Below, piece after piece: positions 41,488 to 50,510 of a DNA stretch of 64,000 nt. The notes below the pieces were generated by a model, which ran no database searches, was not told the DNA's origin, and was given only the letters and a program-made list of their open reading frames with translations. The DNA is taken from the NCBI GenBank assembly GCA_045545595.1, contig JAZQBG010000029.1:1-64000 (forward strand). The letters are read 5' to 3'. The DNA comes from SIG205 sp045545595 (GTDB lineage Bacteria; Bacillota_I; Bacilli_A; RF39; UBA660). Numbering within the stretch: position 1 is the stretch's first letter; every line of letters starts with the position of its first letter. The translations under genes were made by a program, and so were the position numbers.

Positions 41488-42341
41488 ATGGAATTTATAA
41501 ATAAAATAATTAATTGTGATAATGAAACTGAATTAAAAAATATAGTAGACAATAGACTTAAAGAATTATATGGTGGGGCTATAGAATGTGAACTATTAGG
41601 ATTAAATGGTGAAGCAAAAAAGATACATAAAGGAGTTATACCTAAGAATACACAGATAATGTTTTCCAATGGTTCAATGAGTTATTACAACATGAATAAT
41701 ATTGACTATTATTATGATTTCGCAAAAGCAATAATGGATTATAATTTAGATAATAAAGGTACTATTGTAAAATATATACAAACCTTTTCTCTAAATTATT
41801 TTGGTAAACCATGTGAAAATGATATAAGAGATTCAATATTATATGATTATGCAGAAAAGAATTCTAAAACTGATGAAGAATTGTTTAACATTTTAGATAG
41901 TATTGATATTAGTGTCTTTAAAAACAAAAATATTGCGCTATGTACAGAAAGAGCCGCACTTGCTCAAAATCTGTTAGCGTTCATAGGATTTGAAACATAT
42001 TATTGTATTGGTATGTTAAATAATAGTGGAAATACCCTAGACCACGCTTTTAATGTAGTAGTTAGGCCAAATGATTGTATAGTGTATGATACTAGTGTGC
42101 CAGTTACATGCTTTGAAATGGTAAAGTAGAAAATTATATACCATATATAGATTCATTTTCAAAAGAAAAACTAAATGATTTCCTTAGTGGGAAAATCACA
42201 ATAGATTTAGAAAATTATGAGTATATAAAGGAAAATGGAAAATATGTTAAAAAAGTATTTGGAGATAGAAAATATGTTAGTGGAATTACCAGTAATTTAG
42301 CTACAATAGATGAAATGGAGACATTTAAACGAACAAAATAA
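41488..42341 (+). pseudogene. frameshifted transglutaminase-like protein
   Basis: The first frame gives 213 residues and stops at TAG 42127-42129. A second frame then stays open to TAA 42339-42341 and clearly reads as protein ('VENYIPYIDSFSKEKLNDFL', 'KYVKKVFGDRKYVSG'). One extra A in the GAAAT at 42115-42119 would join them into about 284 residues as '..CFENGKVENY..'. The first part has a Cys in 'ALCTERAALAQNLL', a His in 'TLDHAFNVVV' and an Asp in 'IVYDTSVP', a transglutaminase-like triad. It may be a broken gene or a sequencing error. The ATG follows ATAGGTGAAGTA. Confidence 0.75.
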
Positions 42342-42349
42342 AAAATTAT

Positions 42350-42380
42350 AATCATCTAGCCTTGACTTAGATGATTTTTA
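42350..42380 (+). terminator. terminator after the frameshifted gene
   Basis: AATCATCTA (42350-42358) pairs with TAGATGATT (42368-42376), then T. Its place after the second stop supports the longer original gene. Confidence 0.75.
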
Positions 42381-42452
42381 ATTCATTAATTATTGCATAA
42401 AAATATATTTAGTGTTATCATAATACTCACTTGAATTTTAAGGGGGATTTTT

Positions 42453-43505
42453 ATGACTGAAATGAACTTACAAATATTAGAATTAATTAATAAAAATATT
42501 AGTTTGAATGAGTTAATGGAACTTACTGGACTCTCTAACAAACAATTGTATCATAGATTAAATTTGTTAAAAAACCAAGGATTTAACATTGAAAGAAAAT
42601 ATTATTATAATGGTGATATAACATATCAATTAGTAAATAAAATTATTGATGAAACACCGGCCATTTTAACCACAAAAGATGATACAATATTTGAGGCATT
42701 ACTAATTTCGGATTTACATATATCAGATGAACTTGAAAGAATAGATTTATTAAATAAAGCGTATGAATTTTGTAACAAACAAGGAATAAATATAATAATA
42801 AATACTGGTGATTTAATTGATGGGTTGAGAGGTATAGGAGATAAAAAATTTCAATCTATGGAAAAACAAATTGAATATTTGTTAAAAGTTTATCCGTATG
42901 ATAAAAACATTTTAAATTTTTTATGTTTGGGAAATCATGATTATGATACGATAGAAAATAGTGGCATAGATTTATCAACAATTATTCAAAATAAAAGACA
43001 CGATATTATTTCTTTAGGTTATGAAATAGGTAAAATAAATATTAAAAATGATACATTGGTAGTTACACACCCATTAAGTGGGCCATGTCGTAAACATAGA
43101 AAAAAGTTAAATGATATGTTTAAAAATAGTTTAATATTATGTGGTCATAGACATACAATGAAGTGCTCATTTCATTCTAATAATTCATTTGTTTACATTC
43201 CATCATTAAGTGATTTAAAATATGATATGTATTATACATTTCCAAGCGCTATTAAAATGACCTTAACATTTGAAAATGGATTTTTTCATTCAGGAATATT
43301 TGAACATTTATTAATTAGTGATAAAGTATACAAACTTAGTGAAACTAAGGCTTATCTAGCTAATGAAAAAGATACAAGTGCTGATTTAGGAAAAAACATT
43401 GATGAAAGAAATACAACAATTAGTAAAAATAAAACAAAAACTTTAACTTCTAAAAATAGTAAAAAGCAAAAGTCAAGTTGTAATAGCAGATATGATATTG
43501 ACTAG
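42453..43505 (+). CDS. HTH-fused calcineurin-like metallophosphoesterase
   Basis: 350 residues. The first 60 form a helix-turn-helix ('NISLNELMELTGLSNKQLYHRLNLLKNQGF' in part). The phosphoesterase core has all metal motifs: SDLHIS, NTGDLID, LGNHDYD, VVTHPLSGP and CGHRH. The last 40 residues are Lys/Ser/Thr-rich and look disordered. The pairing of a DNA- or RNA-binding head with a phosphoesterase suggests a nuclease or a signalling enzyme; the substrate is unknown. The ATG follows AAGGGGGATTTTT. Confidence 0.85.
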   Translation: MTEMNLQILELINKNISLNELMELTGLSNKQLYHRLNLLKNQGFNIERKYYYNGDITYQLVNKIIDETPAILTTKDDTIFEALLISDLHISDELERIDLLNKAYEFCNKQGINIIINTGDLIDGLRGIGDKKFQSMEKQIEYLLKVYPYDKNILNFLCLGNHDYDTIENSGIDLSTIIQNKRHDIISLGYEIGKINIKNDTLVVTHPLSGPCRKHRKKLNDMFKNSLILCGHRHTMKCSFHSNNSFVYIPSLSDLKYDMYYTFPSAIKMTLTFENGFFHSGIFEHLLISDKVYKLSETKAYLANEKDTSADLGKNIDERNTTISKNKTKTLTSKNSKKQKSSCNSRYDID

Positions 43506-43536
43506 AATTGATTTATAATGAATTAATTTCTATTTA

Positions 43537-43565
43537 TTGACAATAATAATAAAAAAGCATATAAT
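43537..43565 (+). promoter_or_regulatory. promoter of the asparagine T-box RNA
   Basis: TTGACA (43537-43542), 17 bp, TATAAT (43560-43565). Confidence 0.85.
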
Positions 43566-43569
43566 TATT

Positions 43570-43801
43570 TTATCAATTAGTTATTAAAAACTTTGATGAG
43601 GAAAAGTAATATATATTTTATTTACAGAAAGTTCGTGGTATGTGGAAACGAATAAAAAATATATATGAAAGAACACCTACTAGTTGTTTATCTGAACTAA
43701 GTAAGATAAACCGGATATATTTCGTTAAAATGTTGAGATATCAGTTAATGATAATAAGGGTGGTACCGCGACTATTCGCCCCTTGTCATTAGCTGTTTTT
43801 T
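43570..43801 (+). promoter_or_regulatory. T-box leader, asparagine specifier
   Basis: Specifier AAC (43672-43674) followed by A, at the Stem I 3' side. T-box core AAGGGTGGTACCGCG at 43756-43770. The terminator stem pairs CAGTTAATGATAATAAGGG with CCCCTTGTCATTAGCTG and ends in seven T, with the T-box in its loop. It stands directly before asnS, which agrees with the specifier. It should raise asnS-gatCAB expression when tRNA-Asn is uncharged. Confidence 0.94.
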
Positions 43802-43824
43802 TATTTATAAAGGAGGAAATAATA

Positions 43825-45213
43825 ATGATAAAAGATTTAAAACAAATTTATGAAAGTTACGAAGAATATCTAGATAAAGATATTGTATTACAAGGGTGGA
43901 TAAGAAACCAAAGAAAGCAAAAAGAATTTGGATTTATTGATTTTAATGATGGTACTTATTTTAAATCATTACAATTAGTTTATGACAACACGTTAGAAGA
44001 TTTTAATGAACTTACTAAATTACGTGTGGGTAGTGCGATAACTGTACATGGAAAACTAATTGAGTCGCCAAAAGAAGGACAAAAAATAGAATTACAAGTA
44101 TCTAAAATAATTCTAGAAGGTGATTGCCCTGAAGATTATCCAATACAACCTAAAAGACATACAAGAGAATTTTTAAGAGAACAAGCATATCTTAGACCTA
44201 GATCTAACTTATTTAGTGCGGTATTTAGAGTAAGAAGTTTAGCTGCTTATGCGATTCATAGGTATTTCCAAGATAGAGGATATGTTTATGTACATACACC
44301 ATTAATAACTGCAAACGATGGTGAAGGTGCAGGAGAAATGTTTAAAGTTACAACACTTGACTTAGATAACTTACCTAGAAATAAAGAAGGAGAAATCGAT
44401 TATAAAAAAGACTTCTTTGGTAAAAAAGTAGGACTTACAGTTACTGGGCAACTTGAAGGTGAAACTTACGCTATGGCATACAAAAAAATATATACATTTG
44501 GACCAACATTTAGAGCAGAAAACTCTAATACAAAAACTCATGCTAGTGAATTCTGGATGATTGAACCAGAAATAGCGTTCTGTGATTTAGAAGGACTTAT
44601 GGATGTTGAGGAAGATATGCTTAAATATGTAGTTAAATATGTAATGGACAATGCAAAAGAAGAAATGGAATTCTTCAATAACTTTGTAGAAAAAGGACTT
44701 ATTGATAAATTAAATATATTACTTAATAACAAAGCAGTTAGAATTACACATAAAGAAGCAATTGATATATTACAAAATAGTGGTAAGGATTTTGAATATG
44801 AACCAGTTCAAGGTCAGGATATCGCTAAAGAACACGAAAAATATTTAACTGAAGAACACTTTAAAGCACCAGTATTCCTTACTAACTGGCCAAAAGATAT
44901 TAAAGCATTTTATATGAAACAAAATGACGACAATGAAACAGTTGCAGCAGTAGACTTATTAGTGCCTGGTTCTGGAGAATTGATGGGTGGTAGTCAAAGG
45001 GAAGAAGATTACGACAAATTAGTTAATAGAATGAATGAACTAGGAATGTCACATGAGGGATTAGATTGGTATTTAAATTTAAGAAAATACGGGGGATGTA
45101 CTCATTCGGGATTTGGTATGGGATTTGAAAGATTACTTATTTATCTAACTGGTGTAGAAAATATAAGAGATGTTATCCCTTATCCAAGAACTCCAAACAA
45201 CTGCGAATTTTAA
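43825..45213 (+). CDS. asnS: asparaginyl-tRNA synthetase
   Basis: 462 residues. An N-terminal OB-fold anticodon-binding domain ('LQGWIRNQRKQKEFGFIDF') precedes the class IIb core. 'FRAENSNTKTHASEFWMIEPE' distinguishes AsnRS from AspRS, and 'GFGMGFERLLIYLTG' is motif 3. The ATG at 43825 follows AAAGGAGGAAATAAT. It heads the operon asnS-gatC-gatA-gatB under the Asn T-box. Confidence 0.96.
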   Translation: MIKDLKQIYESYEEYLDKDIVLQGWIRNQRKQKEFGFIDFNDGTYFKSLQLVYDNTLEDFNELTKLRVGSAITVHGKLIESPKEGQKIELQVSKIILEGDCPEDYPIQPKRHTREFLREQAYLRPRSNLFSAVFRVRSLAAYAIHRYFQDRGYVYVHTPLITANDGEGAGEMFKVTTLDLDNLPRNKEGEIDYKKDFFGKKVGLTVTGQLEGETYAMAYKKIYTFGPTFRAENSNTKTHASEFWMIEPEIAFCDLEGLMDVEEDMLKYVVKYVMDNAKEEMEFFNNFVEKGLIDKLNILLNNKAVRITHKEAIDILQNSGKDFEYEPVQGQDIAKEHEKYLTEEHFKAPVFLTNWPKDIKAFYMKQNDDNETVAAVDLLVPGSGELMGGSQREEDYDKLVNRMNELGMSHEGLDWYLNLRKYGGCTHSGFGMGFERLLIYLTGVENIRDVIPYPRTPNNCEF

Positions 45214-45222
45214 GGAGGACTC

Positions 45223-45513
45223 ATGGTAACAAAAGAACAATTAAAAAATTATGCAAATAAATTAATGTTTGATATGGAAGATATTGAATACGAAACATTG
45301 TTAAAAGAATTCGATGTTATTTTAAAACAAATGGATTTGATAGGAGAAATAGATGAAATTGAAGGATTAGAGCCTATGACCTTTCCATTTGAACTTGATG
45401 ATGTAGAGTTAAGATGTGATGAAGTTACTAGAACTATTACAACAGATGATGCATTAAAAAATGTTGATTCTAAAGAAGGTATTGAAGTAAAAGTTCCAAA
45501 GGTGGTGGAGTAA
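45223..45513 (+). CDS. gatC: Asp-tRNA(Asn)/Glu-tRNA(Gln) amidotransferase subunit C
   Basis: 96 residues, the small stabilising subunit that wraps around GatA and GatB. The 'LMFDMEDIEYETLLKEFDVILKQMDLI' helix region and the 'PMTFPF...LRCDEVT' segment are typical. The SD AAGGAGG is 4 bases before the ATG. It follows asnS by 9 bp and abuts gatA. Confidence 0.93.
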   Translation: MVTKEQLKNYANKLMFDMEDIEYETLLKEFDVILKQMDLIGEIDEIEGLEPMTFPFELDDVELRCDEVTRTITTDDALKNVDSKEGIEVKVPKVVE

Positions 45514-46998
45514 GTGTATATAGAAAAGACTATTGAGGAAATTAGAAAAGACCTTAATGAAGGTAATGTTACAAGTGAAGAATTAACTAAGGAAGCAATT
45601 GAAAAAGCTAAAGCCTATCAAGAAAGTTTAAACTCATTTGTCACCATTACAGAAGATTATGCTAAAAACAAATTGGAAAATTTAGATGGTGTAGAAGATA
45701 ATATATTAAAAGGTATACCATATGCATTAAAAGATAACTTTTCTACTAAAGATGTACTTACAACTGCTTCATCAAACATATTAAGAGACTATGTACCATT
45801 CTTTGATGCTACAAGTGTTAGTAAATTACACAATAATGGTGCTATCATGATTGGTAAAACTGTATTAGATGAACTAGCCATGGGTGGAACAGGTACTACA
45901 GGTCATACTGGCGCAGTTAAAAATCCATGGGATCCTAATAGACTAATTGGTGGATCATCAGCAGGTTCAGCAGCTGCAGTTGCTGCTGGTATAGTTCCAT
46001 ACTCAATTGGTAGTGATACAGGTGACTCTATTAGAAAACCGGCTAGTTATGGTGGTATAGTAGGTTATAAACCAACATATGGATTAATTTCTAGATTTGG
46101 ACTATTTGCTTTTGCATCTAGCATGGACCATGTAGGTTGTTTCACTAGAAGTGTTAAAGATGTAGGAATAGTATTAGATGCAGTAAAAGGTAAAGATGAA
46201 AAAGATATGACATCTTTAGATAGTTCTAATATTAATTTTTATGAAAATATTAACGGAGAAGTTAAAGGTAAAAAATTATTCTACATTAAAGAATTAATAG
46301 ATAGAGAAATTTATGATGATGGAATGGATGAAGAATTAGATGGAATTCTAAATAACTTCGATTTAGTGTTAGAAAAATGTAAAAGTCTTGGTATAGAAGT
46401 TGAAGAAGTAAGTATTAATAAAGAAATACTTAAAGCAATATTCCCAACATATATTACAATCAGTTGCGCAGAAGCTACAAGTAATAACTCAAACCTTACT
46501 GGTATAATATTTGGACCTAGAGGTGATGGTAATTCAATTAATGAAATAATGTTTAGTGCTAGAACAAAAGGTTTTTCTGAACTTATTAAAAGAAGATTTG
46601 TATTAGGAAGTTATATATTACAAAAAGAGAATCAAGAAAAACTATTTTTAAATGCTGGAAGAATTAGAAGATTAATAGTAGAAAAGATAACTGAGTTATT
46701 TAAAACTTACGATGGTCTTATTTTACCAGCAACACTAAGTATAGCGCCAACATTTAAATCAGAAACATTAGATAAATTATCAGATAGATATTTATTTGAT
46801 AACCATCTAGCTATAGCTAACTTTGGGGGATTTCCTAGTATAACTATCCCTTGTGGTTTTGTTAATAATATGCCAATTGGATTATCAATTACTGGAGCAG
46901 TAAAAAATGATTTAGATGTACTTAATATTGCATATGCATTAGAAAGTACAATGGAATATAAAGGACAAGTAGCAAGAGGTGATAGTAATGTTAGATAA
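45514..46998 (+). CDS. gatA: Asp-tRNA(Asn)/Glu-tRNA(Gln) amidotransferase subunit A
   Basis: 494 residues. GatA is the amidase that frees ammonia from glutamine. The Ser-cisSer-Lys triad is in 'ALKDNFS', 'GGSSAGSAAAVAAG' and 'GSDTGDSIRKPASYGG'. In the last motif Asp stands where many families have Gly next to the nucleophile Ser; I believe this also occurs in Mollicutes relatives. The start is GTG, one base after the gatC stop, with GGTGGTGGAG in gatC as SD. It overlaps gatB by 11 bp. Confidence 0.95.
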   Translation: MYIEKTIEEIRKDLNEGNVTSEELTKEAIEKAKAYQESLNSFVTITEDYAKNKLENLDGVEDNILKGIPYALKDNFSTKDVLTTASSNILRDYVPFFDATSVSKLHNNGAIMIGKTVLDELAMGGTGTTGHTGAVKNPWDPNRLIGGSSAGSAAAVAAGIVPYSIGSDTGDSIRKPASYGGIVGYKPTYGLISRFGLFAFASSMDHVGCFTRSVKDVGIVLDAVKGKDEKDMTSLDSSNINFYENINGEVKGKKLFYIKELIDREIYDDGMDEELDGILNNFDLVLEKCKSLGIEVEEVSINKEILKAIFPTYITISCAEATSNNSNLTGIIFGPRGDGNSINEIMFSARTKGFSELIKRRFVLGSYILQKENQEKLFLNAGRIRRLIVEKITELFKTYDGLILPATLSIAPTFKSETLDKLSDRYLFDNHLAIANFGGFPSITIPCGFVNNMPIGLSITGAVKNDLDVLNIAYALESTMEYKGQVARGDSNVR

Positions 46999-48430
46999 AT
47001 ATGATGTAACAATTGGACTTGAAGTTCATTGTGAAGTAAATACAACATCAAAAATGTTTTCTGATTCACCTAATAATTATAATGAAATCCCTAATTCAAA
47101 TATTAATGAAATAGATTTAGCATTTCCTGGTATTTTACCAATAGTAAATTACGAAGGAGTAAGAAAATCAATTATGATGGCTCTAGCGCTTAATTGTAAA
47201 ACTCCAAAATATATGTATTTTGATAGAAAAAACTATTATTATCCAGATTTACCTAAAGGTTATCAAATTACTCAATCTCATAATCCAGTTGGAACAGATG
47301 GATATTTAGATATCTTTGTAGGCGAAGAAGTTAAAAGAGTATTTATACATGATATACATCTAGAAGAAGATACTGCTAGTCTTGACCATTATGATAGTTA
47401 TTCATTAATAGATTATAATAGAGCTGGTGTTCCACTTTTAGAAACAGTTACTGAACCATGTATGCATAGTGTAGAGGAAGCTTTAGCTTTCCTAGAATCA
47501 TTAAGAAGAATATTTAGGTATACTAATGTTAGTGAAGCTAGAACTGATATGGGACAAATGAGATGTGATGTAAATGTTTCTATTGCGCCTAAAAATTCAA
47601 AAGAGTTAGGAACTAAAGTAGAAATGAAAAATATTAACTCATTTAATAGTGTAAAAGAAGCTATTATTTGTGAAGTAAATAGACAAGTTAAAGCATTAGA
47701 AAATAATGAAGAAATACTAATGGAAACAAGAAGATACGATGAGGCTAGTAATACAACTATTAGAATGAGAGATAAAGTGGAAGGTGTAGATTATAAATAT
47801 TATGTTGAGCCAAATATTCCACCATATAGAATTACTGATACATTAATTAATGAAGTAAAACAAACTATACCAGAATTACAATTTGAAAAAGTTAATAGAT
47901 ATATGAATGAATATGGTTTAAGCTTTGTAGATTCAACTACATTAACTAAAACAGTGGAGGTTGCTAAATATTTTGAAAACGTAATAAAAATGGGAATTGA
48001 ACCTAAATCAGCAGCTAATTTTATTACAACTAGAATATTAGGAATAGTTAATAAAATGGAAATAAATATTAATGAATTAAGTTTTAAAGAAGTGGATTTA
48101 GTAGAGTTACTCGAATTTGTAAATAAAGGTACCATATCTTCAAAACAAGCAAAAGATGTATTTAATAAATGTATAGAAGAAAATAAAAAGCCATCAGTAG
48201 TTATTAAAGAAAATAATATGGAACAAATAACTAATACTGATGAAATATTAGCTGTTATTAAAGAAGTAATAGATGAAAATATAGAACTTGCTAAAAGTTA
48301 TGATCCAGAAAGAGGTAGAACAGTAGACTTCTTTGTAGGACAGGTTATGAAAAAAACAAGAGGAAAAGCTAATCCAAAAGCTGCAATGGATTTAATTAAA
48401 GAAGAACTACTAAAGTTAATAAATGGTTAA
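46988..48430 (+). CDS. gatB: Asp-tRNA(Asn)/Glu-tRNA(Gln) amidotransferase subunit B
   Basis: 480 residues. GatB phosphorylates the misacylated Glu or Asp and transfers the amide. 'IGLEVHCEVNTTSKMFS', 'FDRKNYYYPDLPKGYQITQ' and 'MRCDVNVSI' are core motifs, and the C-terminal YqeY-like tail binds tRNA. It starts inside gatA. Since asnS is present, this enzyme is likely needed for Gln-tRNA; no glnS is in the window. Confidence 0.96.
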   Translation: MLDKYDVTIGLEVHCEVNTTSKMFSDSPNNYNEIPNSNINEIDLAFPGILPIVNYEGVRKSIMMALALNCKTPKYMYFDRKNYYYPDLPKGYQITQSHNPVGTDGYLDIFVGEEVKRVFIHDIHLEEDTASLDHYDSYSLIDYNRAGVPLLETVTEPCMHSVEEALAFLESLRRIFRYTNVSEARTDMGQMRCDVNVSIAPKNSKELGTKVEMKNINSFNSVKEAIICEVNRQVKALENNEEILMETRRYDEASNTTIRMRDKVEGVDYKYYVEPNIPPYRITDTLINEVKQTIPELQFEKVNRYMNEYGLSFVDSTTLTKTVEVAKYFENVIKMGIEPKSAANFITTRILGIVNKMEININELSFKEVDLVELLEFVNKGTISSKQAKDVFNKCIEENKKPSVVIKENNMEQITNTDEILAVIKEVIDENIELAKSYDPERGRTVDFFVGQVMKKTRGKANPKAAMDLIKEELLKLING

Positions 48431-48483
48431 AATGTATAAAAAACAAATTCTTTCTCATATTAGTAATGAGGAGGAATTTTTTT

Positions 48484-49029
48484 ATGAAAAAAATATTATA
48501 TATATTTTTAGGATTTTTATTAATTTTTACAACCGCCTGTGATAATGTAGGCAATACTCCAACTAAAAAAGTTGAAGAATTAATGGGTAAATATCAATCA
48601 ATTGATGAAGATGTGTTAGAAGATTTAAATAATGTTTTAGCTAGTGAAAAAAACTTAACTACCGAACAACAAGATAGATATAGAAAATTATTAGAAAAAC
48701 AATATAAAAATTTAACCTATGAAATTAAAGAAGAAAAAGTGGATGGAAATAACGCAACTGTAGAAGTAGAAATACAAGTAATAGATTTAGCAAAATCCAT
48801 CGCTGAATCTGAAGACTATCTAACTAATAATAGAGATGAATTTAATGATGATACAGGAACTTATTCACAAGAAAAATATACTAATTATAAATTAGATAAA
48901 ATGGAAGATTCAAAGGATAAAGTAACTTATACACTACAATTAACTTTAACAAAAGAAGATGATGAATGGGAATTAGATAATTTAACTGAAACTGAAAGAC
49001 AAAAAATTCATGGAATTTATAACGGATAA
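48484..49029 (+). CDS. putative lipoprotein
   Basis: 181 residues. The N-terminus MKKILYIFLGFLLIFTTAC is a signal peptide with a lipobox-like FTTAC, so Cys19 would be lipidated. The outer part has a helix ('KVEELMGKYQSIDEDVLEDL') and strands such as 'TLTKEDDEWELDNLTE', which recalls NTF2-like lipoproteins of Bacilli. The function is unknown. The ATG at 48484 follows GAGGAGGAATTTTTT. It is 53 bp after gatB with no terminator seen between them, so it may share the operon's transcript. Confidence 0.75.
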   Translation: MKKILYIFLGFLLIFTTACDNVGNTPTKKVEELMGKYQSIDEDVLEDLNNVLASEKNLTTEQQDRYRKLLEKQYKNLTYEIKEEKVDGNNATVEVEIQVIDLAKSIAESEDYLTNNRDEFNDDTGTYSQEKYTNYKLDKMEDSKDKVTYTLQLTLTKEDDEWELDNLTETERQKIHGIYNG

Positions 49030-49055
49030 GAGAAAATTTTTCTCTTATTTTTTTG
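49026..49055 (+). terminator. terminator after the lipoprotein gene
   Basis: ATAAGAGAAAA pairs with TTTTTCTCTTAT and seven T follow. Confidence 0.85.
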
Positions 49056-49151
49056 ACTATATATTTTAATGAATTTGATGAAGAATATTATTTTTTGATA
49101 ACAAATATCTTTTTGTATGATACAATGAATATAGATTGTGAGATGTAAATT

Positions 49152-49655
49152 ATGAATCATAAATATATAGATAAAGAAACTTTTGAAATAGTAGATAATG
49201 TATTTGAAGTAGATGAAGATATTGCAGAGACAATATCAATATTAAATAAAAAAGGATATCATACAAAATATTGTTGTTCCGGACACGTAAAAGATCCTAG
49301 ATTATATGAATTATATAACGTTAAAAATGGTGATGAGTTTGAACTAAAAAATCTTGGATATATAGTGAATCAAAAAAAAGATAATTATGATATTATTATG
49401 CCATCTACATATACTTCTATTTATATAATGTTTGATGATGATTATAGCTTTAGTAATTTGCCTCAAGGGTTTCATAAAGTTGATAATGATAATATTGATC
49501 ATTATGTTATTTCAATGGAAATTTGTTTTTATAATGACGAAAAAAGAAAAGACTGGAATGATATATATATAGAAATAAAAGAGGCAAATGATAAATTATT
49601 GAAATGGGTAAAGTCTTTACCAAATAATAAACAATACGAAAGGACATGTAAATAA
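49152..49655 (+). CDS. protein of unknown function with CCSGH motif
   Basis: 167 residues. 'ISILNKKGYHTKYCCSGHVKD' is a motif I have seen in short uncharacterised Bacillota and phage proteins, where the Cys and His may bind metal. The remainder is acidic and mixed alpha/beta. It overlaps the Fic gene by one base (TAATG), so the two are made together, which could mean a functional link. I cannot assign a role. Confidence 0.65.
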   Translation: MNHKYIDKETFEIVDNVFEVDEDIAETISILNKKGYHTKYCCSGHVKDPRLYELYNVKNGDEFELKNLGYIVNQKKDNYDIIMPSTYTSIYIMFDDDYSFSNLPQGFHKVDNDNIDHYVISMEICFYNDEKRKDWNDIYIEIKEANDKLLKWVKSLPNNKQYERTCK

Positions 49656-50395
49656 TGAATGTAAAGAAAATAAAAAACGAATTAATTAAACAAAAAGAAT
49701 CTAAGTTTAAAGGTAATATATATCATTATTCACAAGTTAATTTTTCTTATAATTCAAATAAAATTGAAGGTAGTAGATTAACTAGTGATCAAACAGAAGC
49801 TATTTTTGATACATCTTCTTTTATTCCTAAAAGTGACGATTTAATTAAATTAGATGATTTAACTGAATCTAAAAATCATTTTAAATTATTTGATTATATG
49901 TTGGATATAGTTGATAAACCATTAACTAAAGATATGATAATCGAGATGAATAAGATATTAAAAAGAAACACTAGTGATGAAGAAAATCCTAGATATAATG
50001 TTGGTGGATTTAAAATTGTTCCAAACATGATAGGTGTAGTTAATATTATTAATACTACTGCTCCAGAAGATGTAGAAGCAGAAATAGAAAAATTATTAAA
50101 AGAATATACTGCTAGAACTAATATTACTTTAGAAGATATAGTCGATTTCCACTTTATGTTTGAAAGAATACACCCTTTTGGAGATGGGAATGGTCGTGTT
50201 GGTAGAATTATAATGTTTAAAGAATGTTTAAAAAATAATATTATGCCATTTATCATATTAGATGATGATAAACCTTATTATATGAGAGGGTTAAAAGAAT
50301 ATGAAAATGATAAAATGTTCTTGATTGATACTATTAAACATGAGCAAGATTTATATGAACAAATATGTGAAGAATTATTAAATTATGAAATATAG
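49655..50395 (+). CDS. Fic domain protein, AMPylator family
   Basis: 246 residues. The catalytic Fic motif HPFGDGNGRVGR is complete. Near the N-terminus 'SNKIEGSRLT' fits the inhibitory helix motif (S/T)xxxE(G/N), so this is a self-inhibited (class II) Fic protein. Fic enzymes usually transfer AMP from ATP to a target protein. The target is unknown; the upstream CCSGH protein is coupled to it. A terminator follows. Confidence 0.9.
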   Translation: MNVKKIKNELIKQKESKFKGNIYHYSQVNFSYNSNKIEGSRLTSDQTEAIFDTSSFIPKSDDLIKLDDLTESKNHFKLFDYMLDIVDKPLTKDMIIEMNKILKRNTSDEENPRYNVGGFKIVPNMIGVVNIINTTAPEDVEAEIEKLLKEYTARTNITLEDIVDFHFMFERIHPFGDGNGRVGRIIMFKECLKNNIMPFIILDDDKPYYMRGLKEYENDKMFLIDTIKHEQDLYEQICEELLNYEI

Positions 50396-50397
50396 TA

Positions 50398-50442
50398 AAC
50401 AAAGAAATTAGGGGGTCGACATATGACTTCTTTTGTTTTTTT
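50398..50442 (+). terminator. terminator after fic
   Basis: AACAAAGAA and TTCTTTTGTT enclose about 20 bases and T follows. The loop carries GTCGACATATGAC, itself partly palindromic. Confidence 0.6.
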
Positions 50443-50452
50443 GATTAAAAAG

Positions 50453-50483
50453 TTGACAAAGTCACAAAAAAAATGTATATAAT
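50453..50483 (+). promoter_or_regulatory. topA promoter
   Basis: TTGACA (50453-50458), then TATATAAT (50476-50483), which gives a -10 at 17 or 19 bp spacing, about 30 bp before the ATG. Confidence 0.7.
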
Positions 50484-50510
50484 TAGTAATAGAAAAAAGG
50501 AATGGTGTAC

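Noticed and set aside
42112..42130. Programmed ribosomal frameshift in the transglutaminase-like gene
   Set aside because: No slippery heptamer or downstream structure is evident; a one-base loss in an A run is simpler.
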